Source: JACCYI01 sp963828075 (GTDB lineage: Bacteria > Actinomycetota > Thermoleophilia > Solirubrobacterales > Solirubrobacteraceae). From it: a stretch of DNA of 64,000 bases. Below, piece after piece: positions 18,758 through 27,013 of the stretch (within the stretch, counting starts at the first letter, position 1; each line of letters starts with the position of its first letter). The stretch covers positions 248,001 through 312,000 of the forward strand of contig CAWHDH010000007.1 of NCBI GenBank assembly GCA_963828075.1. Direction: 5' to 3'. The position numbers and the translations under genes were made by a program. The notes beneath the pieces were generated by a model. That model saw nothing but the letters and a program-made list of their open reading frames with translations. It was not told the DNA's origin and did no database searches.

Positions 18758-19252
18758 GTGAGCCCACAGCCGACGTCCTACGCCGAGTCCCTGGCGTTCC
18801 TGCTGTCGCAGGTCGGCGCGCGCTCCGCGCAGATCTTCGCCGAGCGACTGGCACCACTTGGCGTGTCCGCCCGCGCCTTCGGGGTGCTGAGCAACCTCGC
18901 CGCCGCGGGCAGTCAGACCCAGCAACAGCTCGCGGATGCCCTTGGCATCCACCGCAACAACATGGTCGGCCTGATCGACGACCTGGAGGCCGCGGGCTGG
19001 GCTCAACGACACCGGAACCAGCAGGACCGGCGAGCCTTCGACGTGCGGCTGACGACCAGCGGATCAGCGCTGGTCTCCAACGTCAACGAGCTCATTCCAG
19101 CCCTCGAAGACGAGGTCGGGCAAGGACTGAGCGAACGCGAACGAGCGACGATGGTCGCACTCCTGCAACGAGTCGCGAGCACGATGGCACTGCGCCCGGG
19201 GATACACCCGCACCTCCGCGCCGCCTCCCGCTCAGGAGCTACACCGAGCTGA
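18758..19252 (+). CDS. MarR-family transcriptional regulator
   Basis: 164 residues from GTG at 18758. It has the MarR winged helix-turn-helix: FGVLSNLAAAGSQTQQQLAD, then LGIHRNNMVGLIDDLEAAGW (recognition helix) and RHRNQQDRRAFDVRLT (wing with the conserved DRR), flanked by dimerisation helices. A possible -10 (TAGACT) ends eight bases before this GTG and there is no Shine-Dalgarno sequence, so the message may be leaderless. In-frame ATGs further upstream fall inside the operator. It probably represses itself and the divergent reductase. Its stop and that of the next, convergent gene share the 12-bp palindrome TGAGCGCGCTCA. Confidence 0.9.
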   Translation: MSPQPTSYAESLAFLLSQVGARSAQIFAERLAPLGVSARAFGVLSNLAAAGSQTQQQLADALGIHRNNMVGLIDDLEAAGWAQRHRNQQDRRAFDVRLTTSGSALVSNVNELIPALEDEVGQGLSERERATMVALLQRVASTMALRPGIHPHLRAASRSGATPS

Positions 19253-19258
19253 GCGCGC

Positions 19259-19483
19259 TCACTGGTTCCACTTGTCGGCGGTCATCTTCCCCTTGCCGGC
19301 GTTCTTGGCGCGGATGTCGCGCACGTCCTGGGTCCGGTGGTCATCGGTGAGCGGCGCCTCCTCGGACGGGAGCGTCGCCCCGCCGCCGGGTGGATGCGGC
19401 TGGTTGACCTGCGCCTTGCGCTCGGCCTCGGAGTGCTTGCGTTCGAGGGCCTCCTCGAAGGCCTTCTTCTGCTTTTCGTCCAT
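19259..19483 (-). CDS. Small charged protein of unknown function
   Basis: 74 residues starting MDEKQKKAFEEALERKHSEA and ending GKGKMTADKWNQ. Highly charged, no membrane segment, no cysteine; the N-terminal third is a predicted amphipathic helix and the middle is Pro/Gly-rich and probably disordered. It resembles the small, hydrophilic, stress-type proteins common in actinobacteria, but I do not recognise a named family. It starts 45 bp from the divergent winged-helix gene and ends 6 bp from the marR stop. Confidence 0.65.
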   Translation of the reverse strand: MDEKQKKAFEEALERKHSEAERKAQVNQPHPPGGGATLPSEEAPLTDDHRTQDVRDIRAKNAGKGKMTADKWNQ

Positions 19484-19528
19484 GGCGCCGACCCTACCCG
19501 TTGTGCGGTCGTGGATCATGCCGTCGCT

Positions 19529-20635
19529 GTGACGCCCGACCGTCTTGACCGCCGCGCGCTCAACCGCGCGCTGCTCGCCCGGCAGGGGCTCCTCTCCCGC
19601 ACAGCCATGGGCACCACGGAGGCCCTCGAGCACCTGGTCGGGCTGCAGGGCCAGGCGCCCGACGCGCCGTACGTCGGCCTGTGGAGCCGGCTGGAGGGTT
19701 TCGACCCCGCCGAGCTCGCCGGCCTGATCGCGAGCCGGGGCGCCGTGCGCGTGCCGTTGATGCGCGGCACGGTCCACCTCGTGACCGCCGCGGACGCCCT
19801 GGCCCTCCGCCCGCTCGTCCAGGTCGTGCTCGAGCGCGGCTTCTTCGGGCAGGCGTTCGGCCACGCGGTGGCCGGGATGGACATGGACGACCTGCTCGGG
19901 TTCGGCCGCGCGCTGCTCGCCGAGCAGCCGCGAACGCGCGCCGCGCTCGCGCCGCTGCTCGCGGAGCGCTGGCCCGACCGCGACCCGACCGCGATGGCGT
20001 ACGCCGTCTCCTACCTGGTGCCGGTGGTCCAGGTGCCGCCGCGCGGCGTCTGGGGCTCCCGCGGCCCCGCTGCCCTGGCGCCCCTGGAGGAATGGCTCGG
20101 CCGCGGGCTGGAGCCGGCGCCCTCGCTCGACGCCGTGGTGCTGCGCTACCTCGCCGCGTTCGGCCCGGCGACGGTCGCCGACGTCCAGGCCTGGTCGGGG
20201 CTGACCCGGCTGCGCGAGGTGACCGACCGGCTCGCCCCTCGCCCGCGCTCGTTCCGCGACGAGGCCGGCCGCGATCTGCTCGACCTACCGGACGCCCCCC
20301 GGCCCGGGGCTGACGTCCCGGCGCCGCCGCGGTTCCTCCCGGAGTACGACAACGTCCTGCTCTCCCACGCCGACCGCGCCCGCGTGATGGACGCCGGGCG
20401 CCGGCCACCGCTGCCACCGGGGAACGGCGCGACGATGGGAACCGTGCTCGTCGACGGCTTCATGCGCGCGACGTGGCGGGTGCGGCGCGACCGCGGCGCC
20501 GCCACGCTCACCGTCGAGCCGTTCGAGCGCCTGAGCGCCACCGACGCGACGGGCGTCGCCGAGGAGGGCGAGCGGCTGCTGCGGTTCGTCGCGCCGGATG
20601 AACGGTACGACGTCGCGATCACCGCGCCGGCCTGA
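19529..20635 (+). CDS. Winged-helix DNA-binding domain protein (HTH_42 / AlkX-like)
   Basis: 368 residues. It matches the family of actinobacterial winged-helix proteins related to YcaQ: N-terminal RLDRRALNRALLARQGLL, EHLVGLQGQAPDAPYVGLWSR, then RGAVRVPLMRGTVHLVTAAD. The C-terminal half has RYLAAFGPATVADVQAWSGL, RFLPEYDNVLLSHADR and a final VDGFMRATWRV strand region. E. coli relatives act as DNA glycosylases on bulky alkylation and interstrand crosslinks; whether this one does is an inference. GTG at 19529 gives the typical N-terminus. Confidence 0.82.
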   Translation: MTPDRLDRRALNRALLARQGLLSRTAMGTTEALEHLVGLQGQAPDAPYVGLWSRLEGFDPAELAGLIASRGAVRVPLMRGTVHLVTAADALALRPLVQVVLERGFFGQAFGHAVAGMDMDDLLGFGRALLAEQPRTRAALAPLLAERWPDRDPTAMAYAVSYLVPVVQVPPRGVWGSRGPAALAPLEEWLGRGLEPAPSLDAVVLRYLAAFGPATVADVQAWSGLTRLREVTDRLAPRPRSFRDEAGRDLLDLPDAPRPGADVPAPPRFLPEYDNVLLSHADRARVMDAGRRPPLPPGNGATMGTVLVDGFMRATWRVRRDRGAATLTVEPFERLSATDATGVAEEGERLLRFVAPDERYDVAITAPA

Positions 20636-20667
20636 CGTCCGGCCCGGACGCGACGCTACCGAGCCCT

Positions 20668-20913
20668 ATGCGCACGCGGGCGATCCATCGCGGGGACATC
20701 GTCCTCGTCAACAAGAAGGGCCGCCTCTTCCACGCCAAGGTCCAGGGCCTCGGCGCCACGGGCGGCTTCGCGGTGGTCCCGATCGAGCGCAACGTGACCT
20801 ACCGCCAAGCGTCCGCACGCGAGATCGTCGACCACTGGGCGCACGCGGCGCGCGACCGCCAGCAGGAGCCGGCCGTCGGGCAGATCTCGTTCGACGACCT
20901 CTTGGAGGGCTGA
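20668..20913 (+). CDS. Small protein of unknown function
   Basis: 81 residues from an ATG 32 bp after the winged-helix gene. The sequence MRTRAIHRGDIVLVNKKGRL followed by FHAKVQGLGATGGFAVVPIE looks like a small beta-barrel (SH3/KOW-like turn pattern), followed by NVTYRQASAREIVDHWAHAA and an acidic tail. I do not recognise the family. Same strand and short spacing suggest co-transcription with the upstream gene. Confidence 0.6.
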   Translation: MRTRAIHRGDIVLVNKKGRLFHAKVQGLGATGGFAVVPIERNVTYRQASAREIVDHWAHAARDRQQEPAVGQISFDDLLEG

Positions 20914-20995
20914 GCGGGGACGCGCCGTTAGATGAACCGATCAGGAGCCGGCGCGCGAAGGCATAGGCAACACACCTTCGGAAAGGAAATCCTTC

Positions 20996-21667
20996 ATGCG
21001 CCTTCGCTCCACCGCCGTCATCGCCGCCTCCGCCGCCCTCGCCCTCGGGGCGTCCGCTTGTGGATCGGACTCCGACTCGGACGCCGCCACCGCCGCGTCC
21101 TCCTCGTCGCAGCCGGCCAATGTCGAGCCCGTCGCCAAGATCGACGCGCTGACCGGCCGCACGACCGCCGTCAAGCTCGACGCGGGCTTCGTCGAGGCTC
21201 TGACCTCGCTGAAGGTCGCGCCGGGTCCGGTCGGCACCGCCGAGATCACCAAGAGCGGCTCGGCCGTCTTCCCGATCACCGGCGGCAACGTGACCTATTA
21301 CAAGCCCGGCTCGGTCTCCCCGTTCGTCCAGGGCCGCATCGACCACGAGGGCAGCGGCCTGAGCCTCGAGGCCGGCGGCAAGAAGGTCGAGCTGACCGAC
21401 TTCGTCGTCGATCCGGGCAAGTCCGTCCTGACCGGCCGCGTGACGGTCGACGGTGAGGAGGCCGCACCGAGCGCGCCGCTGTTCTTCCTCGACGGCCGGA
21501 CCCTGAACCCGCTGGAGGCCAAGGACGACGGCACCGCCGTCCTGCAGGGCACGACGGTCAAGCTCAAGGCCGAGGCCGCCGAGCTGCTCAACCAGACGTT
21601 CGCCATCGACGCCCTCGAGGAGGGCCTCGTGATCGGCGTCGCGACGATCACCGTCAACACGAAGTAG
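20996..21667 (+). CDS. Exported lipoprotein, possibly HtaA-like
   Basis: 223 residues. It has a lipoprotein signal peptide with lipobox LGASAC; the Cys at about residue 22 would be lipidated. A low-complexity Ser/Asp/Ala linker follows, then a beta-rich domain: SAVFPITGGNVTYYKPGSVS, GRIDHEGSGLSLEAGGKKVE, VTVDGE. This pattern recalls HtaA-type domains of corynebacterial haem-uptake proteins, but the match is only suggestive. AAGGA lies 8 bp before the ATG. A strong hairpin follows the stop. Confidence 0.75.
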   Translation: MRLRSTAVIAASAALALGASACGSDSDSDAATAASSSSQPANVEPVAKIDALTGRTTAVKLDAGFVEALTSLKVAPGPVGTAEITKSGSAVFPITGGNVTYYKPGSVSPFVQGRIDHEGSGLSLEAGGKKVELTDFVVDPGKSVLTGRVTVDGEEAAPSAPLFFLDGRTLNPLEAKDDGTAVLQGTTVKLKAEAAELLNQTFAIDALEEGLVIGVATITVNTK

Positions 21668-21678
21668 CGCCGGCCGCG

Positions 21679-21705
21679 CGCCGCCGCCTTCCCCGGGCGG
21701 CGGCG
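21679..21705 (+). terminator. GC-rich hairpin after lipoprotein gene
   Basis: CGCCGCCGCC, seven-base loop, GGCGGCGGCG: a perfect 10-bp stem beginning 12 bp after the lipoprotein stop. There is no T tract, which is normal for terminators in high-GC actinobacteria. Confidence 0.6.
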
Positions 21706-21777
21706 TTCGCGTGCGTTCCGCCCCCGAGACGGGTACACGACTCCGGGTCAGGAGCCGTCCGGACGAGGGAGGCGGAG

Positions 21778-23238
21778 ATGGAGAGCAGGTCGTCGTCGAA
21801 CGGGGCCGACGGGCAGCGGCCCGATCAGAATGAGGACGTCGCCGGAGCCGGCGGCAGCGGCGGCATCCGGACCCAGCTCTGGTTCTGGGTCGTCATCGCG
21901 ATCGCGCTCGGCATCGTGTTCGGGTTCGCAGCGCCCGACACCGCGGCGAAGGCCAAGTGGCTGGCGGACGCGTTCATCCAGCTGATCAAGACGATCACCG
22001 GCCCGGTGATCTTCGTCACCGTCGTCATCGGGGTCGCGTCGCTCGGCGATCTCGCCCGCGCCGGCGGGCTCGCCGCGCGGGCGCTGGGCTACTTCTTCGC
22101 CGCCACCGTCGTCGCGCTCACGCTCGGGCTGCTTTCCGCCAACATCTTCACGCCGGGCTCCGGGCTCGACGCGCAGGCCACCGAGGAGGGCAAAGCCAGC
22201 GCCGAGGAGTCGATCAAGGAGGCGGGCGGCGGCGAGGGAATCGTGCCCTTCCTCACCGAGCACCTGCTGCCCGACAGCTTCGCCGGCCCGTTCGTGGAGA
22301 ACGAGATCCTGCGCGTGCTGGTGCTCGCGCTCCTCGTGGCCGCGGCGGTCTCCGGCCTGCCCAAGGACGCCCGCGAGCGTGTGGTGGGCGCCTTCGAACT
22401 CGCGTCGCGGATCATCTTCCGCATCATCCGGATCATCATGTGGGCGGCGCCGCTCGGCGCGTTCGGCGGCATGGCGTTCACCGTGGCCCAGTTCGGCGGG
22501 GAGTCGCTCGGGAACCTCGTGAAGCTGATGGTCGTCTTCTGGGGGACCTGCGCCGTCTTCGTGTTCCTGATCCTCGGCCTCGTCGCGCGCCTGAGCGGCT
22601 TCAGCATCCTGCGGTTCATCCGGCTGCTCAAGGACGAGCTGCTGATCATCGTCGGCACCTCGTCGTCCGAGACGGTCCTTCCGCGCCTGCTGCGCAAGCT
22701 CGAGGCGGCGGGCGCATCGCGCCAGGTGGTGGGCGTGGTCATCCCGACCGGCTACTCGTTCAACCTCGACGGGACCTGCATCTACCTCACCCTCGGGGCG
22801 CTGTTCATCCTGCAGGCGACGGGCCAGGACATGGCGGTCGGCGAGCAGATCGCGCTGGCGGGTCTGATGATCCTCACCTCCAAGGGGGCGGCCGGCATCA
22901 CCGGCGCCGGGCTGGTCACCCTGACCGCGTCGCTGCAGGCGTTCGGCGGCCAGTTCTTCTCGGCCGATTCGATCGCCGTCGGTATCGCGCTGGTGGTCGG
23001 GATCGACCGCATCATGAGCGAGGGCCGCGCGCTGACCAACTGCATCGGCAACGGCGTCGCGACGATGGTGATCGCGAAGTGGCAGGGCGAGCGCGACGAG
23101 GAGCGCTTCCAGGCCACGCTGCGCGATCCGCGGGACGTCGAGCGGATCACCGACCTCGGCCTCGACGACCCCGACGAGCTGCGCAGCGAGATCGAGAAGT
23201 TCCAGAAGCGCAAGTCGGTCGCGGGGGCGCCGGCGTAA
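21778..23238 (+). CDS. Dicarboxylate/cation symporter of the DAACS family (DctA-like)
   Basis: 486 residues with about eight transmembrane helices plus two re-entrant loops. Family signatures: VGTSSSETVLPRLLRKLEAA (serine-rich HP1), GYSFNLDGTCIYLTLGALFI (the NMDGT motif, here NLDGT), LTSKGAAGITGAGLVTL (HP2) and IGNGVAT near the C-terminus. It imports C4-dicarboxylates or acidic amino acids with protons or sodium. A hydrophilic 30-residue N-terminal extension precedes the first helix. GGGAGG lies just upstream of the ATG. It stands alone between two intergenic gaps. Confidence 0.93.
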   Translation: MESRSSSNGADGQRPDQNEDVAGAGGSGGIRTQLWFWVVIAIALGIVFGFAAPDTAAKAKWLADAFIQLIKTITGPVIFVTVVIGVASLGDLARAGGLAARALGYFFAATVVALTLGLLSANIFTPGSGLDAQATEEGKASAEESIKEAGGGEGIVPFLTEHLLPDSFAGPFVENEILRVLVLALLVAAAVSGLPKDARERVVGAFELASRIIFRIIRIIMWAAPLGAFGGMAFTVAQFGGESLGNLVKLMVVFWGTCAVFVFLILGLVARLSGFSILRFIRLLKDELLIIVGTSSSETVLPRLLRKLEAAGASRQVVGVVIPTGYSFNLDGTCIYLTLGALFILQATGQDMAVGEQIALAGLMILTSKGAAGITGAGLVTLTASLQAFGGQFFSADSIAVGIALVVGIDRIMSEGRALTNCIGNGVATMVIAKWQGERDEERFQATLRDPRDVERITDLGLDDPDELRSEIEKFQKRKSVAGAPA

Positions 23239-23344
23239 GGAGCGTGGTGCTTCCCCGTTGCCGCCGGGTCGAGGACTCCCACCCGCCCGCGGACCGGTCG
23301 ACGGCGCGGCGGGCACCCACGCGCCTGCCCGTGGCGCCCGATCG

Positions 23345-24547
23345 ATGACCGCGACGGCGTCGTCGCCCCCCGACGTGGTCTCCGCGCCCGCCGCGCGGGC
23401 GGGCCTGGGGATCGTCGTCGCCATCGTCCTGCTGGCGCTCAACCTGCGCACGGCGTTCGCCAGCCTGCCGCCGCTGCTCGGCGACGTCCGCGACGACCTC
23501 GGGCTCTCCGCCACGGCCGCCGGCCTGCTGACGACGCTCCCGGTGGTGCTGCTCGGCGTCCTCGCGCCGCTCGCCCCGCGCATCGTGCGCCGCGTGTCGA
23601 TCGAGCGCCTGCTCGTCGCCTGCGCGGCGCTCACCGCGGCGGGCTGCGGTCTGCGCGGCTCCGGCGCCACCGCGCCGTTGTTCGCGGGCGCGCTGCTGGC
23701 CGGCGGCGCCATCGCGCTCGCCCAGGCGGTCCTGCCCGTGCTCATCCGCAGCCGCTTCCCGGCGCAGACCGGGATGCTGACGGGAGCGTTCTCGATGTCG
23801 CTGACGCTCGGCGCGGCCATCGCCGCGGGGTTGGCGGTGCCGCTTCAGCGCGCGCTCGGCGGCGGCTGGGCGCCGGCGCTGGCCGTGTGGGCGATCCCGG
23901 CGGCGCTCGCCGCGCTTCTGTGGCTGCCCGCCGCGGCCGGCCGCGGGACGACCGTCGCGGGCGAGGCGGGCGGCGCCCTTCGGCGCTCGCCGTTGGCGTG
24001 GGCGGTCGCGCTGTACTTCGGCGTGCAGTCGATGGCGTTCTACGCCGGGCTGAGCTGGCTGCCGTCGATCCTCGAGGCGTCGGGCCGCGACGAGGCGCAG
24101 GCGGGGGCGCTGCAGGCGCTCGGCGCGATCGTCCAGCTTCCTCCGGCGTTCGTCGTGCCGATGCTCGCCGCGCGGCGCGCCTCGCAGGGCGGGCTGCTCG
24201 CGCTGATCGTGGCGTCGGGCGTGGCGGGGCTGGCGGGGCTGCTGATCGCTCCCGGCGCGGCGGTCGCCTGGATGGTCCTGATCGGGATCAGCCAGGGCGG
24301 GGCGCTCGGCCTCGGCCTCATCCTGCCCGCGCTGCGGGGCGGCGGCGTCGCGGGGGTCGCGTCGCTCACCAGCATGATGCTGTGCGTGGGCTACCTCGTC
24401 GCTTCGGCCGGGCCATGGCTGCTCGGCGCCGCCCACGACCTCACCGGGGAGTGGGACACGCCGCTCGTCGTGCTGATGGTGATCACCGCGCTGCAGCTCG
24501 CCGCCGGGATCCCGGCCACCCGCGCGCGTACGCTGGACGCGCGATGA
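23345..24547 (+). CDS. MFS transporter, CynX/NimT type
   Basis: 400 residues, twelve predicted transmembrane segments. The N-terminal LLALNLRTAFASLPPLLGDV and RSRFPAQTGMLTGAFSMSLT are typical of the CynX/NimT (cyanate/2-nitroimidazole) subfamily. ATG at 23345. Its stop overlaps the ATG of a truncated pcaB relic (ATGA), indicating that the transporter was once co-translated with beta-ketoadipate genes and may carry an aromatic acid or a related intermediate. The gene itself is intact. Confidence 0.88.
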   Translation: MTATASSPPDVVSAPAARAGLGIVVAIVLLALNLRTAFASLPPLLGDVRDDLGLSATAAGLLTTLPVVLLGVLAPLAPRIVRRVSIERLLVACAALTAAGCGLRGSGATAPLFAGALLAGGAIALAQAVLPVLIRSRFPAQTGMLTGAFSMSLTLGAAIAAGLAVPLQRALGGGWAPALAVWAIPAALAALLWLPAAAGRGTTVAGEAGGALRRSPLAWAVALYFGVQSMAFYAGLSWLPSILEASGRDEAQAGALQALGAIVQLPPAFVVPMLAARRASQGGLLALIVASGVAGLAGLLIAPGAAVAWMVLIGISQGGALGLGLILPALRGGGVAGVASLTSMMLCVGYLVASAGPWLLGAAHDLTGEWDTPLVVLMVITALQLAAGIPATRARTLDAR

Positions 24548-24804
24548 GCGGGCTGTTCGACGCGATCCTCGCGCGCGGCGGGGTCGGCCCGCAGGTCTCG
24601 GACCGCGCGTGGCTGCAGGCGCTGCTCGACGTCGAGGCGGCGCTGGCGCGCGCGAGCGGCCTGGCCGGGCTCGTCCCGTCCGAGGACGCCGAGGCCGCGA
24701 CGCTCGAATCGCAGCCGGCCGCCGCCGACGAGACCGAGTCGGCCGTCGGCGCCGCCGCTGCGCTGGTCGACCGGGCGCTGCGCCACCATGGGGAGCGGTC
24801 ATGA
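24544..24804 (+). pseudogene. Relic of pcaB: N- and C-termini joined by internal deletion
   Basis: An 86-codon frame. The first 50 or so residues (MSGLFDAILARGGVGPQVSD, RAWLQALLDVEAALARASG) are the N-terminus of 3-carboxy-cis,cis-muconate cycloisomerase. The last 25 (SAVGAAAALVDRALRHHGE) match that enzyme's C-terminus. About 370 central residues, including the catalytic helices, are missing. It still overlaps the MFS gene by ATGA. The product cannot be active. The reading of the C-terminal match is from memory of the family and is the less certain half. Confidence 0.7.
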
Positions 24805-25085
24805 GCGCCGTCGCGCCGACGTCCTCGCGCTGCTCGACGACCTCGGCGCCGAGCGCGCGCACGTGGTGGGGATCTCGCTCGGCGGGATGGTCGCCTAGTG
24901 GCTCGCGGCCAACGCCGGCGCTGGTCGTCGCCGCGCGCCAGGACCCGTCGCTGCCGCCTGAGCACTCCGAGCGGATCGCGGCCGCCGTCCTGGGATCGCG
25001 GTACGAGATCGTCGATGCGGCGCACCTGTGCTGCGTCGAGCGCCCCGACCAGGCGCGGGCGCTCGTCGCCGGGCACCTCGGGTAG
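24805..25085 (+). pseudogene. Relic of pcaD (3-oxoadipate enol-lactonase): stop codon, frameshift and deletion
   Basis: Right after the pcaB relic, one frame reads DVLALLDDLGAERAHVVGIS and LGGMVA, the nucleophile-elbow region of PcaD. It then meets TAG at 24896-24898 exactly where relatives have Gln (MVAQWLAAN); the codons after the stop still read WLAAN. After a deletion and frame change the C-terminal part resumes: LVVAARQDPSLPPEHSERIA through VDAAHLCCVERPDQA to a stop at 25085. The acid and His region survives, but the core between is gone. This is an independent sign of decay of a former pca operon. Confidence 0.75.
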
Positions 25086-25294
25086 CTCCTGCGCCTGCCA
25101 CGCGGCACGGCCGGCGTCGTGCTCGATGACAGGCTCGTCAAGGTCGACGACACACCCCGCGCACCCGACGACGGACGCTGCGCGCCACCGACAGCGGGTA
25201 TTCACCTGCGAGCGGACAAGTTCACGGCAGCGCGTCGGCGCGATCTTCAGCCGGAATTGCTTTCCGGACGTCGCCTAGAAGAGTCGGCCGCGTC

Positions 25295-27013
25295 GTGCGA
25301 AAACTGCCCGCCACAGCCGCGCTGTCCCTGGCCCTCGTCGGCGGTTTGGCACTGTCCGTCGCGCTCTTGGCCGCCGGCCCTGCGGCCCCCGCACAGCCGG
25401 CTGTGGCCGGCGTCTACCACGCACACGGTGACGTCGATTGCCTGGGCGACGGCGGCCGTCTGGCCGTGCGGCAGTCCGGGCGGTTCCTGAGCTTCCGCGG
25501 TGACGCGCGCGGCGGACGCGGCACGATCGACGGCGCCCGGATCACCGGGCACGTCGAGTGCCGACGGGGCGGTCCGGCGCCGCTCAAGGGTCGCATCAGT
25601 GACGGCGCTCTGCACGCGACGCTGGGGCGCGACCGCCTCACCGCGGCGATCGCGCGCGATCCGCCGCGTGACGACCGCGGGGACGGGCCGGCGCCGGCGC
25701 CGGCGTTCTTGGCGGCGCTGACGGTGATCATGATCGTCGCCCGGCTCGGCGGCACACTGGCGGTGCAGCTGCGTCAGCCTCGGGTCATCGGTGAGGTGCT
25801 CGCCGGGATCACGCTCGGCCCGACGCTGCTGGGCCAGCTTGCCCCCGACCTCCACGCCGCGGTCTTTCCCCCGGAGGTCCTGCCGGGGCTGACCCTTGTC
25901 GCCAACCTCGGGGTCGTCCTGTTCATGTTCCTCATCGGGCTCGAGCTCGATGCCGGCCAGCTCCGCCGATCGCTCGGTCAGGCGGCGACGATCTCCTACA
26001 CGAGCCTGGTCTTTCCGCTCACGCTCGGGCTGCTGCTGGCCGTGCCGCTGTATCCGCTGCTGGCGCCGCAGACGCCCTTCGTCGCGTTCGCGCTGTTCAT
26101 GGGCGTGGCCATGTCGATCACGGCGTTCCCGGTCCTGGCGCGGATCCTCGCCGAGCGCCGGATGCTCGGCCACCCGGTCGGCGTGCTCGCGCTCGCCTGC
26201 GCGGCCTTCGATGACGTCACGGCCTGGTGCCTGATCGCGCTGGCGACGGCGGCCGCACACGCCGGCTCGCCCGCTGATGCCGTCCAGACGTTCGTGCTGG
26301 CGATCGGCTTCTGTGCGGCGCTCGCGCTCCTGGCGCGGCCGCTTCTGGCGCGCGCCGCCGCCGTCCACGACGCACGCGGCGGGCTGCCGGACGGCTGGGT
26401 CGTGGCCGTTCTGGCCGGCGCCCTCGGCGCCGCCTGGATCTCCGAGCACATCGGTATCGCGGTCATCTTCGGAGCGTTCGCCTTCGGCCTTGCCGTCCCG
26501 CGGCACGCGGGCGTGCGGGCCGCGGTCAGCCGGCCGATCAAGGACGTCGCCGCGCTGATGCTCCTGCCGATCTTCTTCGTCACCACCGGGTTGCGCACGG
26601 ACGTCGGTCTGCTCGACCGGTCCGCGCTCTACGGGCTGACGGCGCTGATCATCACGATCGCAGTCGTCGGCAAGCTCGGCGGCGCGGCCGTCGCCGCCCG
26701 CGTGACCGGACACGACCTGCGCACGTCAGCGGTCATCGGAACGCTGATGAACACCCGCGGGCTGACGGAGCTGATCGTGCTCAACCTGGCGCTCGAAGCC
26801 GGCGTGCTCTCCGACGCGCTCTTCACCGCGCTGGTGCTGATGACGCTGGTCACGACATGCATGGCCGGCCCGCTGCTCAACGTCCTCGGCCATGTCGAGT
26901 CAACGAACGAAGGAGTCCAAGATGAAGAGGTACCTAGAGGCCGACGCAGTCGTGGTCGGTGGCGGCCCGGGCGGCGCCACGACGGCCGCGCTGTTGTCCA
27001 AGGCGGGGCATGA
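25295..27013 (+). CDS. CPA2-type cation/proton antiporter with an N-terminal exported domain
   Basis: 572 residues. Residues 1-35 form a signal peptide (LSLALVGGLALSVALLAAGP). Residues about 38-125 form an unusual polar domain with two Cys (GVYHAHGDVDCLGDGG, HVECRRGG) that should lie outside the membrane. A KefB/NapA-like antiporter domain of about 12 helices follows: RQPRVIGEVLAGITLGPTLL, LFMFLIGLELD, CAAFDDVTAWCLIAL (the paired-Asp ion site), MLLPIFFVTTGLRTDVGLL, and GTLMNTRGLTELIVLNLAL. No C-terminal RCK domain is present. The 3-prime end overlaps the halogenase start by 92 bp, so the last 30 residues are dictated by that overlap. It probably expels K+ or Na+ in exchange for protons. Confidence 0.85.
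   Translation: MRKLPATAALSLALVGGLALSVALLAAGPAAPAQPAVAGVYHAHGDVDCLGDGGRLAVRQSGRFLSFRGDARGGRGTIDGARITGHVECRRGGPAPLKGRISDGALHATLGRDRLTAAIARDPPRDDRGDGPAPAPAFLAALTVIMIVARLGGTLAVQLRQPRVIGEVLAGITLGPTLLGQLAPDLHAAVFPPEVLPGLTLVANLGVVLFMFLIGLELDAGQLRRSLGQAATISYTSLVFPLTLGLLLAVPLYPLLAPQTPFVAFALFMGVAMSITAFPVLARILAERRMLGHPVGVLALACAAFDDVTAWCLIALATAAAHAGSPADAVQTFVLAIGFCAALALLARPLLARAAAVHDARGGLPDGWVVAVLAGALGAAWISEHIGIAVIFGAFAFGLAVPRHAGVRAAVSRPIKDVAALMLLPIFFVTTGLRTDVGLLDRSALYGLTALIITIAVVGKLGGAAVAARVTGHDLRTSAVIGTLMNTRGLTELIVLNLALEAGVLSDALFTALVLMTLVTTCMAGPLLNVLGHVESTNEGVQDEEVPRGRRSRGRWRPGRRHDGRAVVQGGA

Noticed and set aside
25086..25294. Possible extra coding or regulatory element between the pcaD relic and the antiporter
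   Set aside because: No motif, hairpin or conserved frame was found. It is probably further degraded DNA of the pca relic.
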